Source: Acorus gramineus (lineage: Eukaryota; Streptophyta; Magnoliopsida; Acorales; Acoraceae). From it: a stretch of DNA of 64,000 nt. Of the stretch, positions 46,939 to 60,739 are shown one piece after another. The stretch spans positions 6,743,442 through 6,807,441 of the forward strand of contig CM060856.1 in NCBI GenBank assembly GCA_030737835.1, written 5' to 3'. Position numbers and translations under genes: made by a program. Positions within the stretch are counted from its first letter, which is position 1; each line of letters starts with the position of its first letter. The notes beneath the pieces are model-generated. The model saw only the letters and a program-made list of their open reading frames with translations, did no database searches and was not told where the DNA came from.

Positions 46939-49900
46939 ATGTTGCATGAGAAAATGTTGAAGGTGAAGGCAGTCTTACTGTTACTGGTTTGTTTGAATGG
47001 GGGCTTGTTGTCTGTGGTGAGTAAAAACTATGTGCCTTACATTTGTTTATGAGTCTGTTCTGATTGTTTTAACCTAACAATATTGGTTGTATCAATATTT
47101 GATATTCTTTGTTCGCAGATTGCAGATTGCGGGGCACAAACTTGTCCGGCCAATCTCAAGGCAGGATGTGATGGGCATGATTCAGATGGATGGGAAGGGG
47201 AGTTCTTCCCTGGCATCCCCAAAATCAAATATGAGGTAAAGGTTCATAACCCTTGTATATTCTTGTTGCATAATCTATGGTTTGTGCCTTGTTATAGCAT
47301 TTGGAATCAATGTGAGTTCTGCTGTGTTGATTATGGCCTATGTATTAATTTGTTAGGGTCCTTCAAGCAAGAACCCACTTGCTTTCAAGTATTATAATGC
47401 GAATGAAGAGATTCTTGGAAAGAAAATGAAGGTCTGTTGAGAGTTACTTCTTGAAGCATTTGATTGTAGTGTTTTCTTTCTTATTATTCTTGTATAATGT
47501 GGATGAAGTGTTATTGATTGGACTGTGGTTTTTCTGGTGAATTTAGGATTGGATGAGATTTAGTATTGCATTTTGGCATACGTTCCGTGGAACTGGTGGC
47601 GATCCTTTTGGAGCACCGACAAAGGTTTGGCCATGGGAGGATGGTACAAACTCATTGGCAATGGCCAAAAGAAGAAGTATGACACTAAAACAATTTTTGT
47701 AAATAGTGGCGGCTGGATTGTGGAAATATGTCCCAATGTTTTTTATTTTTCTCTTTTCATATCACAGTGAGAGCCAACTTTGAGTTCATCAACAAATTGG
47801 GAGTTGATAGGTGGTGCTTTCACGATAGAGATATTGCTCCTGATGGCAAAACTCTGACAGTAAGTTCGACTAGACTTTTGTTCATGTTTGTTTGTGGGTA
47901 GCATATGTTTGGTTTGCCTGAATTTTAATTTGATGTTCTTTCTGTTGTTTGATGGTTTGTCATCTTAGAGAAATTAAGGACGAGTCTATACTTTAATGCA
48001 TTCATATTGAAATCTTTATTTCTATATGTTAGGAATCAAACTCGAACTTGGATGAAGTGGTGGCCCTTGCAAAGGAGCTTCAGGTGAGAAAGATCAACCA
48101 GAAGTTGTCCACAATATACATTATTTAATGCAGATCAGTATATTTGATCCCTGTTCCCTATTGGTTGATTGATGAATTTTCCATTAATTATAGGGCAGTC
48201 ATGTTAAACCTTTGTGGGGCACGGCTCAGTTGTTCATGCATCCCCATTACATGCACGGGGGTGCTACAAGGTCTCGGGTTAATATATTCATTTTATGTTT
48301 TAACTGTGCTGAACTTTGCAAAGCTTTAACTTGAGTTTACATGAGTGCACTTTGTTGGTTCTGCAGCTCTGAAGTTGGTGTGTATGCATTTGCTGCTGCT
48401 CAAGTGAAGAAAGCCATGGAGGTGGGTGAGAATCGCATGAGACGCTTCTGGGATTTCATTTGTGTCACTGCTCTATATGCTAAGTTTAAGAGTATCTTTA
48501 TTTTTACAGGTCACCCATTACTTAGGAGGTGAAAACTTTGTTTTCTGGGGTGGACGTGAGGGATATCAGTCACTCTTAAACACGGATATGGAAAGAGAGC
48601 TTGGTCACATGGTAAAGAAATGTTTCTTTTTTTTTCCGGTTATAATAAAGCCACTATAGCCCACGGTGACACGGTCACATCACTAATCTTTTTTTTCTCC
48701 TTTCTTTTTCAATGCTAATCTGATTTTTTTCTTCTTATTTTGCAGGCAGCCTTTCTTAAAGCAGCTGCTGATTTTAAGAAGAAAATTGGATTTAATGGTA
48801 TTATATTTTGCATCAACTGTTTGTTATGTCAAGTGTGCATATGTTTATACAATAAGCAGGATAGACTGTGTAACAATGAGACATGAGTCAGTCTTAGATA
48901 CAGAAACATAATGTTGGACACAACATTTATATAGTGCTCTACTTCATAAAAAATTGTACCAGATATTTCCTGGTGTTGGACCTGACATGACACAAAATGG
49001 TTGAATACTACCTAAACACCAGGCACATGGTATTCTTGTTACGCAGGGAATAACATGATCATTTAGGATCCGTGGCATCTAAAAATTTCATGCTCATCGT
49101 GTCTGTGCCTGAAATATAAATGATATACTAACTATTTACATAAAGCATCTAACAGCATACTCTGATATTCATGAAAAAATGATATTCAGTAACTTGGATG
49201 TTATGATTGACTTGTCATATGGAAGAGCTCATAGATTTACCTTGGAATTATAACTTTTCATTGTGAAATATTTCTGTCCCTTATCCTGCATTACATGAGA
49301 AGAATGTGAATACTCAAAAATGGGGAGTTGTGTCTTGTGCCACAAGATATTACCTGTGGAACTTTAGAAGTAATAAGATAATCTCTGTTGATTTTGATAA
49401 AACAATATCATATGCGTCGTAATTGTGTTCATCCAGTCTCTTGACTGTGTGCAGCACTGCAGTGTTTTTTGACACCTACAGTCTGACATCTAATAATGTG
49501 TTGCTTTTTCCCCCCTTACCAGGGACTCTCTTGATAGAGCCCAAACCTCAAGAACCTACTAAGCACCAGTAAGTACTGTGTAATATTAGTCTGCAGCAGA
49601 TTATCTGGTCATAGTTTACTTCATTAATTTCAGTTATGTGCATCTTATTTCAGGTATGATTGGGATGCTGCAACTACAGCAAATTTTCTCAGAAAATATG
49701 GTCTTTTAGGTATCATTCTAAAAAAATTATTTCCTTCATGTTAGTGGACTTTTTTTTATATTTAATTGTGATATGGCAACCACCCTGAGCTACTCAGAGC
49801 ATAACTTTGGTGACCGTGTCCCAACTGATATCTAATATGTAATTCTTCATCAACAACTTAACATTGACCATAAATCGTGATGACATCGACACAATCTGCA

Positions 49901-51505
49901 AATTCAATCCATTTGCAGAATAAAATCCTCTTCATGACCCACCTGTTGTTCTGGAGTGTTGTTTGAAGCTAACATGGTTATTGGTGCAGATGAATATAAG
50001 CTCAACATAGAGTGTAACCATGCGACCTTATCTGGACACAGGTAAGTGTGTGTTTTTGCTGTGGTGTTTTTTAAGGGTTTGTTTTTGGGATATTTTCTAG
50101 AAGCATGGCTTCTCATTAAAGTTAATGCTTGCATATTTTAGCTGCCACCATGAACTCGAGACGGCAAGAATCAATGGGTTGCTGGGAAATATTGATGCCA
50201 ACACTGGTGATCCTCAGATTGGTATAAACTTAATCTCCTGTGTCTGGTTCATTCTGTTCATTGGATACATTTTGTTTGTTGGAGTTATGGAGTATGTTAT
50301 TCTTAGTATACTGGTCTCTTAACTGTTTTCCTTCTTCAACAGGTTGGGATACAGACCAGTTTCTTACTGACATTTCAGAGGCAACTCTTGTGATGCTGAG
50401 TGTTGTCAGGAATGTATGTAGTAAACATGTCAGCATGTGTTTTTTTTCTATTATACATATGTGGGCAGTTAAAAACTTAAAATATACAAGAAATTTTTTT
50501 TCCGTGGAGAATGTTTAAGATTTGTGTTCTGTTCTTCTGGCTGTCAACAGGGAGGGCTTGCACCTGGAGGGTTCAACTTTGATGCGAAATTGTCAGTGCC
50601 ATCTCTTCCAATCCTTTCAAGTTTCTTTAAATTTCATTTCGTTATTATATTTGAGAAGTTGACAATGGAGGAAGGCTGATGCTTGTCTTTGATATCTTAT
50701 AGGCGACGCGAGAGTACTGATGTTGAGGACCTCTTCATTGCTCATATTTCTGGGATGGACACACTGGCTCGTGGACTTCGCAATGTTGCTAAGCTACTAG
50801 AGGTAATACTATTTCTTTATGATTTTAGGGCTCTAAAGCACTCAGTCATTCTTGCAGTCCTAATCCAATATGAAATCTCCAATACTCGTTTAGGTTAGTA
50901 TACACTCCATTTGAGAAAATGCAAGTTGGCATGTGTACCTTTTTTTATATCAAAATACGTACTTCATTTGACAAGTACATAACTTTCAACAATTTTGAAA
51001 CGTATTGGGACAACAAAAGTGATTGCATGAATAACCATAGTGTAATATTTTTTATGATTTTAATGTTTTTGATGTATCTCTCCCTCCAATCCGTAAATTT
51101 CACCATAAATATATATATTTTGCATTGTTAGGACGGTTCTTTGGATAAGCTCATTCGCAAGCGTTATGAGAGTTTTGATTCTGAAATCGGGGCGGCGATT
51201 GAGGTCTTTCATTTCATCCACTTCTTCTAGGAACATAACACATATCACATTTTGTTCATTCTTTTTTTTTTTTTGGTGTCACTCAGGCTGGAAAGGCTGA
51301 TTTTGAGATGCTTGAAAAGAAGGCCATGGAGTGGGGTGAACCATCGGTCCCATCGGCGAAACAGGTAAAGCTTAAATTAAGTGCATGGTGGTATATATTC
51401 ATTATTGATGAAACCAATCATTTACTAAATGAAATCATTCATTTTTTTATTTTTTTTTGTGAATTGCAGGAGTTGGCAGAGATGATATTTCAATCAGCAT
51501 TGTAG
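46939..51505 (+). CDS. XYLA: Xylose isomerase with secretory leader, 20 coding exons
   Basis: Exons: 46935-47016, 47119-47235, 47357-47431, 47547-47676, 47768-47859, 48033-48083, 48194-48270, 48367-48421, 48510-48611, 48746-48797, 49523-49568, 49654-49709, 49990-50041, 50142-50221, 50343-50413, 50551-50591, 50703-50802, 51132-51203, 51287-51364 and 51470-51505. All junctions are GT-AG, and phases join to 1461 nt and 486 residues. A hydrophobic N-terminus ([15 protein letters not shown]) fits a signal peptide, as in the plant enzyme. Active-site features are kept: FHDRDIAP (His152), WGGREGY (238-244), EPKP (Glu282, Lys284), ECNH (Glu318, His321), Asp346, WDTD (Asp357, Asp359) and NFDAK (Asp389). 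It interconverts D-xylose and D-xylulose with divalent metals. The gene looks intact. Met6 (46954) is an alternative start. A tiny out-of-frame ORF begins at 46946. Confidence 0.97.
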
Positions 51506-51790
51506 ATGATGAGCTTAGTTTTTTTTGTGTTACTGAGTAAGTCTAGGAAACAAATAATAGAGTTTTGGAGCAGCAACTCATTTGATAGCTGTTAGTCTTG
51601 CTGGCTTACTGAAATAATTTTTCCCGAAGTGAAAACAAAAACTTCTAATTCTCTGGAAAGCAGCTCATCTGATAGCTGTTGGATCCAACAGAGGTGCTTT
51701 TAAATTTTAGTTTTTATTTTTCTTTTTGGGATTGTGGTTTTGTAAATTAATATTTAAGATGGTTCAATTCTGGCTCTGAATCTGAAAAAT
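51506..51790 (+). other. Probable 3' UTR of xylose isomerase
   Basis: T/A-rich sequence follows the TAG. It contains an imperfect duplication (CAGCAACTCATTTGATAGCT near 51571 and CAGCTCATCTGATAGCTGTT near 51661). The polyadenylation site is not certain. Confidence 0.5.
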
Positions 51791-53639
51791 CATAAATTAT
51801 TGTATATTTTAATAGTAAGAATTCCTATAGTTCCTACATAAACAGTGGAAATCAATAAGTAAAAAATCATGACCAGTAACACTAATGTAACTGCACAACT
51901 CGATTGATTGGTTGCAGAGGCATTCAGTGAATGCAAAAGGAAAGGCAGGGGTGTGACATGTGAGTGAAAGATGAACTGCAACATTTAATTTGATAATTGT
52001 GGATGTAGTGTCAGGTGAGAAGTCCCTTCTGCCTCTTCGGGAGCATCCAAGGTCGCAGGAGCCTTTGTTGTACATTTTCAGTTCTTTTTTTCAATCATAT
52101 TTTTAGTTCACACATGTTTTAATTTTTTTTTAAATAGTGCATCTCATTTAATGAAGTATATGTTTTTATAAAAAAATAAATCATATATTCTAATAAATTG
52201 TATAGATATATTTATGAAAAATGTAAAAAAAATAGCATATATACCGTTAGTATATTGTACTAACAAGGCATATGAGACTGGAATGGAGACAAAAAAAAAA
52301 AAAAAAAGAGATTGTATGTAATGAAGCTATTGGTTTTAATGCATAGAGAGTTTTGTTGTTAATAGTGATGCTTCCTTGTGTTTAATGGAAGCAAAGCACA
52401 CCAGGAGAAACTTTTGTAATTTGCCATCCTCTCTTTCTCATGTCGTTCTCTCTCAAAACTTCTTTTAATCTTAACAAGGAGGTACAACAATTCAAAACCA
52501 TCCAAAAACATTAAAAGTGATACGGACCACTTCCCTAACATTCAGGTGATATGATGGACCACTTCCCTCAGGTCCCCTGGTCCTCTGTTGTACATGATTA
52601 TCAAGGACTATTGTGAAACATGATTGATTAATCATCTAAGTATTTTTTTTTAATGACTATTGGGTGGGAATGATTTTTATTATGTATGATAATGTTGAAA
52701 AAATAATGTCGCAAATCAAGTAGAAAAGACACAGAATAATATAAACGAAGATTTACATGTGGTTTGAAAAAAGATTGCATATGTTCATAAAGAGGGAAAA
52801 GTTTTCACTATTCTTATGAATGACAAGCTTTTTTAGGCTATAGGCTTGGATCTCCCTCTCAAACCCTAGTGTTGTCTTTCAATGATTCGAGATACCCTAA
52901 TCCACAAAGGAGTACATAAAGTCAAATTGCATTATTACAATGTTTCCACACATGATACAGAAATTAAATATTATTTTATGAGCAATTCAATTCATATACT
53001 ACACAAATGATATCATCAATATCATATGATATAGGTCATACTATCACCCAAACCTCTTTTCAATCATACACGGTTAAAAGAATCAATTTTTTTTTTTTTT
53101 TTCAGTCATACACAGTAAAAGAATCAATCATTTTGATTTGTTGGATGATATTTATGTGGGTCTACTAGTGGATCCAATGGAGTTTTATAAAGACACCTTT
53201 CCACATGGCTCTATTGTTAATTGGTCCACACTTTCATAATCTATCAATCATCCGCCCAAGTGTCTGCCCAAAATAATGGCTGTAAGTCTGTAAGTTGACT
53301 TGAAATCTACCGTGGGCAGCCAATCATAAGGTGGTTCATGTAAAACCAAAAATATTAAATTAATCAATAATTATTCCCATGCCTCCGGTTTCCTCGAGGC
53401 CCTATCGGAGGAAATGATACGATGACAGAATATTATTTATTATACTCTCTTATTAATAATTATTTTTAAACAAAGAAAATAATTTGATTTATTTATAGAA
53501 TTATGAAGATTTCATTAATTGCTGTATTTTTTCTTCCTTGCATCGTGTAAAATCATTAATCCCTATTTTATGTAGGTAATAGTAACCTAATAATTTATGA
53601 TTAAAATATTCGTAGTAGTCCCGAAATTTTAATCATGAG
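51791..53639. other. AT-rich intergenic DNA, no gene seen
   Basis: No exon was recognised. A patch at about 52690-52970 has the look of degraded retroelement sequence but no domain. Confidence 0.45.
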
Positions 53640-54705
53640 AAGTTTGAAAAATTGATTTGTTCTTTATCGAGTTGGATCTCCAACAATGTCTTCCGGATCA
53701 GGTTTGTCAATTTTTTTTTTTTATCATTTTTTTATCTTATTAAATGAAAGTCACATCGAATTTGAAATTAAATTTTTGATGATCAAATATTCAATCTATG
53801 TTACATGTTTCAATTTAGAAAATGAATTTTTTTTTTTATGTTTTGATCACTATTTCACACTTTTTTTTATATTTGTGTCGTCATAATTTCATAAATGTAA
53901 CTTTTGATATTGTTACATTTAATTGTTAATGATTCGTGTGATGTTTATATTAGACTCCCGAACTCGGATACTCATTTACACAATTTTGTTACATTCATAA
54001 ATGTAACACTCTAAAATGTAACAGTATCTCTTGTTGTGCATTTCTTTTAACAATGCAAATAGAAATGACGTATAAATGTAACAGTGAAGTACATACTTTT
54101 GCAGGAGATTCTGATACATTTTCTTTGGAAGGCAGTGCACTAGAAATTGAAATAGATGATTTCAAAGAGTAAATGTAACTGTTTGACATTTAGGTAAATG
54201 TAATTGTTCGTTCCATCTATATAAATGTATCAGTTTTTATATAAATGTAACAAATCGTTGTGAGAGATATAAACATTTAATAAATGTATTTGTAATTACC
54301 AATATAAAATGTAACTGTTTCATATGTTAACTATATGTATTTTTTATTTAAATTTGAATACAATAAATACCTAGAGAAAATGGGCCGTTTGAAGGATTTT
54401 GATGAAAACAATTTCGGTAATTTTTGGTATAATCTAGGTTCAATTATAATTTAAGTAATGATTTCAAAATTCAAAATTTGAAATAGGTAAATAGATTTTA
54501 AGATTCAAGAGTCATAACCGAGAAGAGAAAATGGGGGGATTTGGGTTAATGGGACAAATTTTTAATGAATGGCAAATTTATATTTTGTCATTTTACCATT
54601 TTTTTGAAAAAGTCAGCGAACCAAACAAACTAACCAATGAAATGATGACACCTCATGGAGCTTGTAAGTGGGATTTATATTGTGGGGCCTGGGTATCATG
54701 ACTCA
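53640..54705 (+). mobile_element. ATGTAAC-dyad element family, copy C
   Basis: Collinear with 9600-10935. CAATGTCT.CGGATCAGGTTTG (53684-53705) corresponds to the end of the ORF in copy B. Then come AAATGTAAC/GTTACATT motifs, the GAAT..AAAT stretch, GATTTGGGTTAATG, AAAGTCAGCGA and ATGATGACACCTCATG. The right end AGGCCCCACAATATAA (reverse complement) resembles the left end of copy B (AGGCCCCAACTTTACAAGC). It lacks the 198-bp tandem array and most of the GC-rich ORF. Confidence 0.6.
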
Positions 54706-56673
54706 TTTTGTGTATAAATATTACTTTACATAGCAAAATCATTAAAATACCCAAGTAGAGATTTAATATAAATGGATGAATAGGAGACTTTAGGCCAAAT
54801 AGGATCCGCGTTTGGACATTTTCAATATTTGAAAAGCTGGTTCTCAAACGCAGATCTAAAAACGCATTTGGACATTTTCCGTATTTTTCATATCTTATGT
54901 ATTTGGCTTTTGTTCACTACTATTTTCATGTAATTATTTTTCAATTATATAAAGTCTAAATTTTTCTATATATAAAAAAAAAGAATTTAAAAATCTATTT
55001 TTAGTGCTTTTTAAAAGTTGAGTTTTTAAGAGTAATAATCTCTATTTTTTAATTTCAAATTCAAAATACAGCCTAAATTCAAGATATGCATAGCGTATTC
55101 GTAATTCAAAGTACTCTATTCCAGCAATAGGATACCTCTCACTTTCAACCAAATATCAAATTATGTTAGCATCTGCAGGATCTCGATATCTATTTAATTA
55201 AAACTATATTTTTCATGATTTCAAAATTAGACCTAATTGTCATAATTGCTTTTACATCTAACATAAATTTTTATTCCATGTATTTTTCAAACAAATGACC
55301 ACAATTCATCTAGCAAATATTCTAATCATCCCTGCATGTTTATTATATTTATCTTTATCGTTTATGAATATATATTAATTGCAAAGAACAGAATCTTTTT
55401 TTGTTGAAGATAGCAAAGAACATAATCTTTACTAACATTTACTGGACATGGACTTATGGATAGAGGGGTGACTCAACCACAGACCTACAGGAACAGAATT
55501 TTTTCTCTTGAAGGGACAGAAGTTGGTCCCCGGATGGAATAAAAAGACCTATTCTATAGTGCTTCCTATTCATAAGAATAGTCATCCAATCCCAGGGGAT
55601 AATAATTGGATGGAATTGTCAACATCAAAATGCAGCCATCACAAATTGGAGACCACCTTCAAGGACCCTTGTAAAAGGTGCAATGAAATTTCTTAGAAAC
55701 TGTCGGTTGCTTAGGTGCAATTAATATACACTTTTTTTTACATAATTAATTATATTAAAGTGTTTGGACAACATTTCAGAGCAATGGGGAATTGTTTGGT
55801 ACAGTCGGTCTCTAACCTTTTTCTATTATCCTGAATAAGTTTTGAATTTTTTAAAATATATATTTATTTTAATAAAATATATACTTTCATAAAAGTATTG
55901 AAATACATATTTTAATAACTTAAATACATTTCTAATTCCATATAGACAAGGAAAATGCAAAAAAAAAAAAAAAAAAATCTATTTAATTTATTTGAATATA
56001 TGTTTTACTAAATAAGTATATATTTTCAATTACAATAAAAACATGTAACTCAAATGTGATGGCAAATATGACAAAAAGTAACCCAAATCTTTAAGCCCCT
56101 ATTTAAATGGAGGTATTAATTTATTCGGAATAAATAACTATACTAGTGTAATAAATTATTTTTTGTCTAAATGTATTTTTTAATTATTTTTATTAGGGAA
56201 TGTAATATTAAAAAAACTATTGTTTGATTAACCATAGATAAATTGTAAATAAAAGATAAATAAAATATGAATGATTTATAAATATGGATCCAATGATGCA
56301 TAAAGATGAAAATGTAATTTGACATATAGATCTCTTATACTAATAGCAAAGATTAGAGGAATAACCCAATTCTACGTATCCTTGGAATAATTATACCACC
56401 TTATTCCGTAGCTAAAAGAGATGCAGTCAATTTCTGTTTCTTTTCCCACTGTGGATATCCCTATCTTCCAAGTGGGTGCATCCTTTATTTGATGCCAAAA
56501 GCATACTTTTCCTTCTCCTATCCCCCCTTTCCTTTCCTTGAAGAACAGGCAAATAGATAGAAACAAGAAGGAAAAAAAAAAAAAAAAGACAATGACAGCT
56601 TTCCTGTTAAAGACTGAGCCATGCCCCATGTACGGGTTCTTGGAATATCAAAAAAAAAGCAAAGTTTGATTAA
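54706..56673. other. AT-rich intergenic DNA, no gene seen
   Basis: One frame at 55508-55696 (62 residues) has no recognised domain. Long A runs occur near 55959-55977 and 56572-56587. Confidence 0.45.
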
Positions 56674-56890
56674 GTGTGTTTGGTTGCGCGATTGTAAAAT
56701 TGATTCTGCAGGAATCTGCGATTGCAAACTGATTCTGCAGGAAGCTCACTTTCTCAGCTTTCTGAAATCGCAGCTTTTGGGCACTATTTACCTGAAATCT
56801 GTGTGCAGGAAGCTGTTACAGTAAAACTGTTTGGTTGCATGATTGTAAACGCAGCTTCCTGCAATCGCAATCGCGCAACCAAACGCACCC
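56674..56890. mobile_element. 217-bp Harbinger-like MITE with TAA target duplication
   Basis: The left end GTGTGTTTGGTTGCGCGATT and the reverse complement of the right end GGGTGCGTTTGGTTGCGCGA form terminal inverted repeats, flanked by TAA at 56671-56673 and 56891-56893. An internal GTTTGGTTGCATGATTGTAAA and several GATTCTGCAGGAA copies show rearrangement. No coding capacity. Confidence 0.85.
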
Positions 56891-56893
56891 TAA

Positions 56894-58144
56894 ATGACTA
56901 AATCCCAGTACCTATGCTTGAATAGATTAGCATAAACTTTGATAATAATTCCAATGGATTGGAATAGTTTATTTATGTCTTGTGCAAATCAAAATAAATG
57001 CTAAACAATAAAGACAAAATTATGGATGACATAATTAATAAGAAAAATATAACTAAACAAAAATATCACGATAGCTGTTTACCTTGTAATATCATTTATA
57101 GTTTTTCCCGGATAAAGCCATGTCTCACCAAGTGTTTTTTAAATCACTTTTTGAAAATCTTTGTAGTTAAACAATAATGATATATATATTGCAAAACTTG
57201 GAAGTATTAAGTGGAACGTACAACAATAGAAGAAAAAGATCCGAATTTTGAATACTAACTTTTAAATTAAATTAAACATATTAAGGTCTCATTTGAAACT
57301 TATTATGCTTCTACAAATTCAGTTTCAAATAATCAGTTCTAAATGTGTATATTTTAATATTAAATTTTAATTTTATTTTATTTTTTTGTTAAGAAGTACT
57401 GTGACGCAATTGATGACCCTATGACTGTAAATTTTATTTGTCAACCATTAAACTATTGTCCAATCCCAAGACTTTGTTTATGTGAAAATAGACAATAGAG
57501 AAGATAAAAAAACAAACACACACTCAGATTCATCACCACAATGCTCCCACACAAAGAAATATAAATATAGATAGCTCAGATTCATCACCACAATGCTCCC
57601 ACACATAATACATGAATTACAAGACTATTTTTACACATGAAAATACATGTGCTCAATAGATATTTATACACTCATATTTTCATTCATTAATTATGACATG
57701 CAATATACTTCAATTATAGGAGAAGCTTGTAATGATCAATAACATAAACCTAACATTTTATGTATTATGAGTGAACAAAACATTTTTTTTAAAAAAAATT
57801 GGTTTAAAAAAATCAGTTCCGAATGGGACAAAAATTAAATTATGTCGCGACTATAATTATAAATTGGAATATATACCTCTCCATGACTATCATTAATGGT
57901 TCTATTTGATGGTGGTTTTAAGTAGTTTTCGAAATACTTATATGCCTCACTATTATTAGTAGATGTTATATAGTTCCAGATCAAATGATCATCTATAATA
58001 GATATTCTTGTTACCCATTCATTTTGTTTCAAGATTATATATCAATATATGTATGAATTTCAGACTATATACAGTACACTCAGTACTACCCTGTGTACAT
58101 TATTGAATTGCTTTATATGTTAGATTTGAAGTATGTTAGAGAAT
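56894..58144. other. AT-rich intergenic DNA with a short tandem duplication
   Basis: CTCAGATTCATCACCACAAT plus 11 more bases occur exactly at 57523-57553 and 57575-57605 (52-bp period). No coding sequence was recognised. Confidence 0.6.
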
Positions 58145-58377
58145 ATCTATTACATCCTCTCCACAAAAAAAAGGAGGGGGGTGGGGGGGATTGCTCGTAT
58201 ACCCCTGGATCAACCTTTATTTTTTGTATGACCCCTGACTTTTTTTTATTTTTTATTTTACCTTTGTAGCTTTGTCCCATTGTTTTTTTACTTTTATTTT
58301 TTCTTAATATCAATATTATCTCCTCATATAAGACAAACTAAAATCACTTTCTCTTTCTTTTTCTTCTTCTTTCACAA

Positions 58378-58620
58378 ATGAGTGTTTTTTCTTCCTTCCC
58401 CAAACGAGCTCTGCTCACCAATCACTTTCACCCGTCGTTGGTCACTTCGCCGCTCACCGATCCACCGCTCACCTCATCGCTAAGGAGAACCGCCGCCGTG
58501 ACACCATTGTATACATCGCTCCTTTATTTCCCACTCGAGTCTGGTCACGGGGAGGCCAAGAATTCCGGGAGTAGGGGCGATGGCGGTGATGACGGAAACG
58601 GAGAAGAGAAGAAGAGCTGA
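58378..58620 (+). pseudogene. GC-rich ORF fragment in left arm, product unknown
   Basis: An 80-residue frame starting MSVFSSFPKRALLTNHFH, Ser/Thr/Pro-rich and ending in a Gly/Asp-rich, charged tail. I do not recognise a domain. The sharp rise in GC inside an AT-rich element suggests a captured host fragment. It may be expressed as a short peptide, or not at all. Confidence 0.3.
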
Positions 58621-60739
58621 AGAGGTGATGCCGAAAATGTGATGTCTTTTTTATTTGGGTTGTTTTAATTTCATTTTCTTTTGGGTTATGTTAATCTAAT
58701 TAGTTTCAGAAAGAATAAATTTTTAATATGTGTTGACTGATTTGTGGTCTTTTTTTTTTTAATAAGTAGAGGATTGTGGTATTAGTCATTAAGTTTAGAC
58801 CACTCATTCAATATAATCAACTTGAATGCGAGCTAAAAATAGCAATGAAGTTCATATTTGATGATGGTTTAGAAAATCTATGAAAGAGGGGAACTATTAT
58901 GTTTTTTTTGTTCAGAGTACTTTATGCTCCTTGGTTTGTTTTACATAATTTGTCAATGCCACTTGAATCAGTTTATGTTGATGTTCTTTTTTTTTTTTTG
59001 AATGTATGTCACTTGAGGATGATTTAAAAAATCTTTGAGAGAGGGCAACTAATATACTTTGTTGTTCAGGGTTTATATTCTTTGGATTGTTTTACATTCC
59101 ATCCTGTTAGGTGTTTCTTTGTGAATGATTTATGTAAATCAACAATAATATTCTGTAAGTGTTTATCAAGTTTTTGTAATTTTGCATTTTATTTGTGTAC
59201 GTGGTTATTACATTTTAGTAAATTTATATAAATCTCTATCATTTACAAATCTGTAGATGGCTAGTTTAATTCTGTAACTAGTTATTGATTGTAAGTGTTA
59301 CATTGGGCATTACATTATGTAATTGTGTTGTAGTTGTTATGTAAATGATAGATAATATTACACAGTAGTTGATATGTTGTAGTTGTTTCATTGAGCATAT
59401 TATTTATGTAATTGTGTTGTAGTTTGGGCATTAATTTAATTTCATAAACTGATATATCTATGTTTTGTAATTTGGGTATTACATGATGTCCTTAGTATAA
59501 TTGTGTTGTAGTTGCGGCATTACATTTTGTGAATGACAATTGTCGTTGTAATTGTGCATTATATTGGTAGTACTATTATGTTGTAGTTGTTAAATTAGAT
59601 ATGTAATGTTAGTAGTTTTTGTAATCGATAGTTTTTGTTCTTGGTAGTCTTTGTAATTGGATTGTTTAATTTATGTAAATTGTAGTTTCTACTATGTAAA
59701 TGGTAGTTTATATTCTATGAATGGTAGTTTATGTAATTTTTTAGTACAGTTCTATAACTTGTAATTATATTTCTATGATTGAACATTATGATTTTGTAAT
59801 AATCTGATGTATATATATCTTATACAGACGGGGTCAACCACAGGTGTTACATAAAATAAGGAATGGAGGGGGAGATTTTTTAAAAACCAATAGGGTAAAC
59901 TAACCATTAATATAGTCGTGCATCCTCCAACGAATCCTAGGGGAACCCCTATTTCTCACCATCTCTTCATCGGATCCTCTGCGCAAGATATATGCAAATC
60001 ACATGAATACAAAAATGTTATGCCCAATCACAGAAATATAACAATAACTTAAAGAAATTTACTGTAAAATTACAAAAAGTACCATTTACAAAACATAAGT
60101 TACCATATACAGAATATAAGCTAAACTATTATTTATATAACAAAAACTACCATTTACTAGAAAAGAAATAATCCAATTACAAAGACCACCAAAAACAGAA
60201 ACTAGAAACTGTTAATTATAAAAAATAACCAACATTATATATCCAATGTAACAAATACAACATAACTATAAAATGATAAACTTTTTCAATATAACAACTA
60301 CAACATAACTAAAACAACTACAACAGAACTAACTAGGACTATTTAATGATGGTTAATTTGAGATCCAACAATCCTACAATAATCATGTATCAAGTGATTT
60401 TCATTAATTAACAACTTGAGCTATAGAATATGTCAGAATAAGTTCAGAAAGTGCAATGTAATATCTAAATACAGAATGGTAATATCAATTACAAAAATGT
60501 AATATCAATTTACACATAAGTAAATTACCAATTACAGAACATCACATTTTTTTCTGTATAATCAAATAAAAGTAATCATGCAATAGTCAATCTCAAAAAA
60601 ACTATAAAAGCTCCTCCCTTTACATCAAAAGCAAATAAAAAACACATAATCGAGACATTAATATCCACAATGCAAAAAAAAATAAAAAATTAAAAAAGAA
60701 AAAACAAAAGAATGCAAAGCCTCGTTATTTCATAATGAT

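Noticed and set aside
47083-51248. Many short plus- and minus-strand ORFs between 47 and 51.3 kb
   Set aside because: They are exons of xylose isomerase read on into introns, or intronic chance frames; the spliced model explains the region.
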